Positions 53,488 through 64,000 of a stretch of 64,000 nt of DNA are shown piece after piece. Origin of the DNA: Pseudomicrostroma phylloplanum (Eukaryota; Basidiomycota; Exobasidiomycetes; Microstromatales); contig BCHS01000002.1 of NCBI GenBank assembly GCA_039545275.1, forward strand, positions 868,001 through 932,000. Reading direction: 5' to 3'. The notes beneath the pieces are model-generated. The model did not search any database. It was not told where the DNA came from and saw nothing but the letters and a program-made list of their open reading frames with translations. Position 1 is the first letter of the stretch. Each line of letters opens with the position of its first letter. A program made the translations under genes and the position numbers.

Positions 53488-56347
53488 ATGGAGGAGCAAG
53501 ATCGGTCTTACCGCCTCCCGCCCCTCGAGTCGGTGCACCAAGCCTCGTCCTCAAACCAAGGCCGATCGTCACCGTTTCCTGAAGCCTCATCGTCGTCTTC
53601 GAGCTTCAACAGGTCAGCATCCGGCAATGGTACCCTGAACTTGCCCAGCATATCTGCGCTTGGACATCGACATAATCCTCAGAACCACCACCTCCCTGGC
53701 CATAACCCATCCGCATCCGTGAAAAGCCGGCCTTCCTCTCACGACTCTAGCAATCAAAACCAGCAGCAAGGCGCCCCGTCATCCCCTAGCTTTGGCGCAG
53801 CCTACAATCACAACAATCCTCCCTCTCCGCTGGCTCATCACAGGCAAAGATATTCGACCGAAGCAGGGCCGAGTGGAAGCAGTGGTCTAGGTAAGTCACG
53901 AATGATGTTGGAGGTGTACAACCGAATGACCGGCTCACGTTACAATCTTCGACACCTCCTCTGTTTCCCATTCAGCACCTCCTCGTCTGCCCACACATGG
54001 CCTGTCGTCGCCAGCTGCTTCGCATCGAATACAATCTACTCAGTCCCCTCGGCACTCACAGGTGGCCACAGAAGCCCCAGTGACCTCCCATCCATTGCCC
54101 CCTGCCCATGGGACATGTCCAGGAGGAGGATTCTGCAACGGAACCGGGGGTACGGTGTCCTGTTCGGGCTGTCCAGCCTACAACAACAATCTAGCGCACG
54201 CAGTCAAATCGGGTAACTTTGTAATTGAGCCCCGAGTTGGAGCTCCGGTGGTGAAGCCTGACGTGGAAGCACCGGCTAGTAGCAACGCCTCGTCATCGAG
54301 GAACACTCGACTGGAGGAGACAGATGGGGTCTCCCCTCCCCCGGGTCAGAGTGGACATACAAGCTCGAATGCTATCACGCGGCCAACTCCAGCAGTGCCT
54401 CCTTCGCCGCCGCCTGCGAGTGATGTCGGTAGTGCTGGAGGGGTAGGCGGTATCTTCGGATCACTCAGATGTACCAATTGCGGTACTACTACCACTCCCC
54501 TTTGGCGCAGAGACGAGGACGGCAACAACATCTGCAATGCCTGTGGTGAGTCTTGGCATCCTTGCACTGTGACGGAAAGGCGGACGGGTTTTGGCCTCGA
54601 GAGTCAGACGCGCATCCGATGCGACCCTCACTTGCCTATCATCTCACCATCTCACCGTCATCTGTTCCCTATCCCGCTGTCATCCTTTATAGGTCTATAT
54701 CAGAAGCTCCATGGCATCGCTCGCCCCGTCGGAATGCGCAAGACGGTCATCAAGCGCCGCAAGCGGGTCTCTGGAGCCAATCCTGGGGCTGGTGCTGGCT
54801 CGGCGTCTGTTGCGCCCTCAGCTCTCCACAGGGAGCGCGAAGCTGAGATCGATGAAGATGCAAAGTCCACAGCAAATGAGCCTTTGTTCGACGCCACCGG
54901 GGCTCGAGCTGGTCAGGTGGCTAGATCTGCTTCGACGGGACCGCGGGTCCATCAGGCTGCAGCTTCTGCGTCAGGTCTCCCCAGTGACCAGGCTCACGAA
55001 GCTGCTATGACGCTCATCGCTGTGCATTCTGGCGGCGTCAACGGGAGCCCGGAACAGACAGTGAAGCAACACCCTCTAGGAGACACGCCAGTCGGAGTCA
55101 ATAGCAGTCCAGCCCCCCCGAGTGGACCCGGTGGCAGCATGCGAGAGAAGGCGAGGGCCCAAGTCGCTGCCGCTAATGCAGCAGGTGTCCAAACCGGCAG
55201 CTCTGTGACCGGCAGCAACATTGCTGGCGCCTCCACGACCCGAGCTGATGGTATCTTACCCACCGAGGAGCGTCCTTCGAAGCGCCTCAAAGGTGATGAG
55301 ACGACTTCGGAGGCAGGACTCCCTTCGAATTCTGCACGTCTGCCATTGAAGCAAGAGACAGCTCAAGCTCCAGCAAGCACAGCATCCACTGCTCCCCATC
55401 GTCACCACCACCACCATCATCATCATCACGTTCCTGCTGCTCCATCTTCTGCCAGTGGCCATACGCATGCGCACGCTTCGCACAGCATCGGTGCCATCAC
55501 AGCGCCCTCTCTGGAAAATCTGCATTCGCCTCAGGGTCAGCAATGGCTGGCTGAAGTCGTTCAAAATCACATGGAGCTGGTGGATGAGCGCAGGCGACTT
55601 GACTTCCTCTTGCGGAAGACGGAAGCTATCTTGGGCCTGGCTGGCATTGCTTTGCCTGCCGCCTCGTCAGCAAGCGTTGTGCACCATCATCATCCTGGTG
55701 CCCATGCAGTCCCACATGTTCATCGGCATCATCATCAAGCTGTTCAACATGTACATGCGCCCCATTCGCATGCTCATGTCCACCGTGTGCATTCGGCTCA
55801 TGCTCATCCTGTCCACCAACATGCGCAAGGACGGGCACCTGCTGGCTCCGCCGCTTCGGACGAGGGCGATAGTGCCCATAACCACCACCATCATCATCAC
55901 CATGTGCAGCGAGTACCATCTCAGGAGCAGCAGGGCGACGAAGGCAATGATGTGACGGGTAGTCAGGGAAGGGCCGCAACCGTGACAGGAAGGCCGAGCT
56001 CTCGCAGTCTTTCTCCTGCAGCGCGCAAGGAGGCAGGCGAAGACAAGCAGGACGACGAGAACAATACCGAGACTGCCGCGACGGACGGAGTTGAGCGAAA
56101 GAGAGGACGAGGGAGTGGAGATTTCGAGGCTCGCTTAGCCGCCATGCCTGTGCAGCCTGCGCTTCCTCTTCGCAAGGCGGCGAAGAAGCGGCAAAAGGCC
56201 ATTGAAGACGAGGACAACGACTCCTCGATGGATCAAGAAGGTGGGAGAGCTAGCTCTCATGCCACTTCGGTTATCAGTGGCTGGCTCAGAGGGGTGGCTG
56301 AGTCCACGGGGGACGAGGCAGCCGCGGGCGATAGGGACATCGTGTAG
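53488..56347 (+). CDS. GATA transcription factor of the iron-regulator (Urbs1/Sre/Cir1) type with one GATA finger
   Basis: Three exons (53488-53890, 53976-54545, 54693-56347), 875 residues. A cysteine-rich region (CPGGGFCNGTGGTVSCSGC, Cys 182, 188, 197, 200; C-x5-C-x8-C-x2-C) is the hallmark of fungal iron-sensing GATA repressors. A single type-IVa GATA finger follows (Cys 300, 303, 321, 324; C-x2-C-x17-C-x2-C), with the intron cutting just after its fourth Cys, then YQKLHGIARP and a basic tail VIKRRKR. The other GATA finger that precedes the Cys-rich region in Urbs1 and most Sre proteins is absent: nothing like it exists in the first 180 residues. Two His-rich stretches (one of ten consecutive His near ~515-530, then a His/Ala/Val-rich segment ~610-670) may bind metal. 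A C-terminal Lys/Glu/Asp-rich part follows. Function as iron-uptake repressor is inferred. Confidence 0.85.
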
Positions 56348-56772
56348 AGGCTGTGCTGTGAATCTCATCACCCCTCTGTCATCCGAACTCATGCGTAACA
56401 CAATCTCATCGTCGTCGAAGACCTGTCGTCTTTTCATTCTTCTCACCCTGATCCCATCTTTGACGGTGAGCAAGACATGACTTGTAGGCTCGTCTCGCGC
56501 ATGCATGGCCCAAATTAGAACTCATGAGCTGTCGTATGGCTTTGACCTTCCCGCTTTCCGCTTGGCGGCGTTTTGATCTTTCCTCCCCGCACCGCCTACT
56601 TTGCCTCTGCTGATTTCCACAGATCCGAGGTGCTGCCCGGAATCGCTCCTCTTCTTGTATCTGGTGGCCGTCGTTCCTCAGCCCCATCTCACTCGATCGG
56701 TGGTCTCGCCGTCTTCTTCCCCATCTTTCCTATTAAGAGTGCCCCCCCTCTCCGACCCCACCGACAAGCAGG
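56348..56772. other. Intergenic between GATA factor and FUR1
   Basis: Tandem plus-strand genes. Pyrimidine-rich near the FUR1 start. Nothing coding seen. Confidence 0.45.
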
Positions 56773-57969
<1,197 letters not shown>

Positions 57970-58536
57970 AGGGAGGTACGATGAGACAAGAAGCAGAAGA
58001 TCAATCTACACATTGTCACGTCGATACTATGCTTCTCGTCTACCATCATCGTATGAGTCTTGTTGGGGAGGAGGTAGAGAACCTTGCGGGGCCCACCGCG
58101 GCTGGCTGCTTGATTGACCGAGGCGGAAAGGCGGGTGGCCTGTTCGCGTGGTGCGCGCACAAGGCTGTCGTGGCCCAGCAGTGGCTGCCTGGGTGGAGGG
58201 GCGCTGACGAGGCCACAGCCACGGACAGAGGGCGACTGACTGACTGGTGGCCATCGACGGGACGAGATCCTTCGCTCGCTAGTCTGTCTACCCCTTGGCC
58301 AATACAAGTCATCTTCCCAGAGAGCTCAGTCCTACCACACACTCTCTCTCTCTTCCAACACTCTACACTCCAGTCTTGCTCGCTCATCTCCGTCTCTGCA
58401 GACGCTGACACGGGCAAAAGACACCTTGCTATCTATCAGCCCAGTCTGTCCACCCTTACAACACCTCTTTCCAACAACCGCTACGACCTCTCGTACCCCT
58501 CACACCCCTCTTTCACACGTTACTGCCTAATTCGCA
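57970..58536. other. Intergenic, CDC48 promoter and leader
   Basis: 567 bases, tandem plus-strand genes. The last ~150 bases are CT-rich, as in leaders of highly expressed genes. No gene seen. Confidence 0.5.
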
Positions 58537-61234
<2,698 letters not shown>

Positions 61235-61836
61235 AAGAGAAGAGAAGAGAAAGGATTCTGTAGTAGTCGGGTGAAATCAAAGAAGAAGCTTTCTTGTCTG
61301 GTGGAACATTGCTTGTCTTGCCTGTCTCGCCATCTTGTCCCACTCCCTCCTCCTCTCCTGGCTCTCTGATCTCAGATATCGAAATTTGTTGGACTATGTC
61401 TCTCCATCCGTGCGTGTCTAGACATTAGTGCGTCGCCGAAGCTTTGGAGCAGCAGTTGCTCACATCAGATGATGGTTTGCATTGAAGCGCTCAGCCGGAA
61501 TTAGGTCTTCGATGCGTATTTGAACTTCACATTCCAAAAGGCTACAAGGTTACAAGGGCAAGGATAAGAATACAGAGGTGCGTGCAAGCACGGTGGACGG
61601 ACGAGGGAAGGTAGGTGCAAGGGACGGGGAGATGCGATGCGATGCGGGACGGGACGGGACGGGCACAAGGTGAGAATACAAGTCGTGGGTTGGGATCCGT
61701 GATCCGGGATAGGGTTCGTGACACAAGGTAGCGAGATGTGGCGTGGAGGTGTCGGAGAAGGTGGAGGACTCTTGCTGGCAGGAGCATGAGTCACAACAGT
61801 CGTAATGTTCATAGGCGTCGCTCATCTCGAAGTCCC
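61235..61836. other. Convergent intergenic region with G-run motif
   Basis: 3' ends of CDC48 and the last gene meet here. It holds a perfect four-run G-quadruplex-like motif at 61646-61663 within GGGAC repeats. No gene seen. Confidence 0.55.
61646..61663 (+). repeat. GGGAC repeat with four G3 runs
   Basis: Four GGG runs separated by two bases (at 61646, 61651, 61656, 61661), a short-loop G-quadruplex pattern on the plus strand, preceded by a GATGC repeat. Confidence 0.7.
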
Positions 61837-63798
61837 TCAGGACACGAGCCTGTCGCTCAGGCCGTGGAGGAGGCCCCGCCTGCGTCGGCCCCCCAGGGGT
61901 GTCGAAGGAGAATCCGGCGCTCCCCCCGCCGGCTGGCTCTCGTTCATGCTCAACTCGCTTAAGGGCGGGAAGTACTCGGACGAAGCTTCAGACCCTTGGC
62001 TCCCTTCCTGCCAGGGATTCTGCAGCTCCCTCGCTGCACCTGTAGGTGTGGAACGGGGGAAAGAGCTAAGGAAGGGATTGAGGCTCGCGCTTGACGCGCC
62101 GGTGTTCTGCGTCATTCGGAGTGGGCGGGAGATCTTCCTCACCAAGATAGGAGAGGAAGCGGTACGAGGCCGCGAAGGGTGGCTCTGTGCAGGCGAGTCG
62201 CTCGTCCTCCGTGCGGTGAGGTGGAAAGGGACGCTCCCTACTCCCGCCGGCGTGCGTGGGGTCTGGGGGTAGCCACTGCTTGCTGGACTGACTAGACCTG
62301 GAGAGGATGACTCTCCGTGGGTGTCGCGAGGGAGGGAGGTAGATGACCTGCCGAGGTTGTACCGAGGCGTCGTAGGTGGGGACCGAGACGGTCTTGCTTC
62401 GCGAAAGGAGCCAGTCCTTCTGCGAGGTCGCGTCCCAGGACGACCGCTAGCAGGCGATACAGGGGCGCCCTGAGGAGGAGAAGCGCCTGCTCGCTGAGTG
62501 TGTTCGGGTGTCTGCGTAAATGGGGCCTGTACTGGCTCGCCATAGCTACTTTGGAAGACTTGCTGCGAAGCTTCGTAAGAGGGGGCTGGATAAGATGACC
62601 TCAGACCATTGGTATATACCGGGAGCGGATCATCAACCAACGTATGTGTAGGGCTACTCCATCCAGGAGCAGCAGACTCTGGTCGCGAGGGAGCTGGGGA
62701 AACAGCTCGAGGAAGAGGTCCGCGCAGGGCTTCATTCTGCTCGCTTGAGCCTGCCCCGAAGCTAGCTACTGTCGGCGCATGTTGCAGCGGTCGCGTGTCG
62801 CCGTGGATAGCAGACGATTCTTGATCCCACTCTCGATCACTGTCCGAATCGACTTCTCCCGTGACAGGGTTGAATGTGAAGGGTAGATGGGCAGTCCTCT
62901 CACGGAAGGACTGCTGAGGTACTGATGGTCTGACGTCTGGCCGGGTAGGCATAGTAGCCAGAGCCGCAAGCATGCCATCACTCAGCCCCCTCCTCATGCC
63001 TTGAGCGATCGCTGCTCTAGCATTGCCTCTTCTGTTCACTCCTTCCTGCTCGTCCTGCTCCCTCCTATCGTGGTGGGCCGTACGAGCAAGCCTGCGTAGC
63101 TCTTCCTCCTCTGCGGCCCGAGCGGCGCTTTGCCTCCCTTGAGCCTCGTTGCGGGAGGCGTAGTCAATCAATGGTGGAGGCGCATCGGCACGAGGAGGTC
63201 CCGATCGGGACTGAATTGGCGATGGCCTCACGCCTTCGAGCCCAATGTTCTCAAAGTCTCCTTGAGCGTCGACATAACGGCTCGCAGGTTGTGTCCGACG
63301 AGCTCGCGATCTAGACCTTGATCGCTTCGCGCGTCCAGAGGAGGTCGTCCCGTGTAGGCTCGAGGCGGCGGGCCCTGAGGCGTGCCTGTGATGTCGCGGG
63401 CGGCGTCCTTGCCGGCGAGCTTCCACATCTTCGAGGTGCGAAGGGAAGAGGTGGTGATGCTATCGCAAGGGAAGGCAAAAGAGGTCAGACAGAACTCCCC
63501 AAGACTGAATATTGCGCTCGAGCTTGCTCACCTTCGTCAGCTCCCGCTCGCCGGCGAAGACGACTTTGCACCCTCTGCAAGTGTTCAACCTCTCTCGCTC
63601 AGTTCGCTCCTTTGCTTTCTCCTGCTCTTCTATGGCGGCTGCTCCTCCTGTTATGGAGTCTACAAGATCAGTCGTTCGCCTTGCTAGACGAGTGAGCGGG
63701 GCCGTGAACAGTGCATGTGCCTTGGGAGAAGGGGTGAGGTAGGAGGTGTAGGCACGATAGGGAGAGAGGGGAGATCGGGGGGAGTCGCGGTCATCCAT
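61837..63798 (-). CDS. Unrecognised Ser/Pro/Arg-rich protein with a short N-terminal CxxC segment
   Basis: Two exons (63798-63532 and 63459-61837), 629 residues. I do not recognise a family. The first exon (MDDRDSPRSPLSPYRAY) is followed by a helical stretch with many Arg/Glu (QEKAKERTERERLNTCRGCKVVF), the only candidate for a metal-binding pair. The second exon begins HHHLFPSHLEDVEARR and is otherwise low-complexity: many SRS/RS and S-P sites, tandem S-x-P-x-P, and PTTP motifs likely phosphorylated by cyclin or MAP kinases. An S/R-rich N-half could mean RNA binding, but there is no domain to support it. The splice phase is in frame and the acceptor is TAG. I am unsure of the start, since an upstream GTG frame stays open. 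Confidence 0.55.
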
Positions 63799-64000
63799 GG
63801 CCGTGAAGAGGGTTGGAGGGATGACGGAACAGAGGTGCAGAGCGATAGGATGGGAGCAGGTCAACGATGTACCCAAATGCCAGATAGCACGATAGATGAT
63901 AAAGAGAAGGAGTGAGAGAGGAGGGTCAAGGGCGGAAGCAGTCGAAGTCACACCTGTCGTACTTGGCCGTGAGCCCGGCCAATACTTTGCTCGATGTTCA

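Overview
The window looks like nuclear DNA of a basidiomycete yeast or filamentous fungus, most likely a smut relative (Ustilaginomycotina). The genes are intron-poor to moderately intron-rich. Introns are short (about 70 to 150 bases, with longer ones in RPS18), have GTGAGT/GTAAGT donors and CAG/TAG acceptors, and the coding sequence is GC-rich. The strongest lineage clue is a cytoplasmic dynein heavy chain whose C-terminal third stands as a separate gene. That split arrangement is known from Ustilago maydis (dyn1/dyn2). I find 25 protein-coding genes, all re-spliced by hand from the sequence. I find no convincing tRNA, rRNA, transposon or CRISPR array. This is an ordinary, gene-dense chromosome arm with genes on both strands, not an accessory island.

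Layout. 1-8 kb: a Zn2Cys6 transcription factor (+), ORC2 (-) and an ACC-synthase-like PLP aminotransferase (-). 8-18 kb: trehalose-6-phosphate synthase TPS1 (+), a giant patatin lipase fused to a DPH4-like J-domain/zinc protein (-), a NOSIP-like RING/U-box protein (-) and a LOA1-like acyltransferase (+). 18-27 kb: an ARO8-type aminotransferase (-), RPS18 (+), an Aurora kinase (-) and a two-finger C2H2 factor (-). 28-33 kb: an NmrA-like oxidoreductase (+), an alpha/beta hydrolase (-), the peroxisomal E2 PEX4 (+) and a Yippee protein (-). 33-46 kb: split dynein DYN2 (-), SNARE BOS1 (-), ribosome-export factor LTV1 (+) and SUMO protease ULP1 (+). 47-64 kb: a TIS11-type CCCH protein (-), a SWIM-finger DNA ligase (+), a single-finger iron-type GATA factor (+), uracil phosphoribosyltransferase FUR1 (+), CDC48 (+) and an unrecognised Ser/Pro/Arg-rich protein (-).

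Most genes are unrelated housekeeping genes. Several share short divergent promoters: NOSIP/LOA1, hydrolase/PEX4, BOS1/LTV1 and aminotransferase/TPS1. The items most worth following up are the split dynein, the lipase-DPH4 fusion in one uninterrupted frame, the iron-regulator-like GATA factor with only one finger and long His tracts, the SWIM-ligase, and micro-exons of 10 and 22 bases in FUR1 and the hydrolase. Three ambiguous bases (24117, 27281, 27285) lie in C homopolymers.
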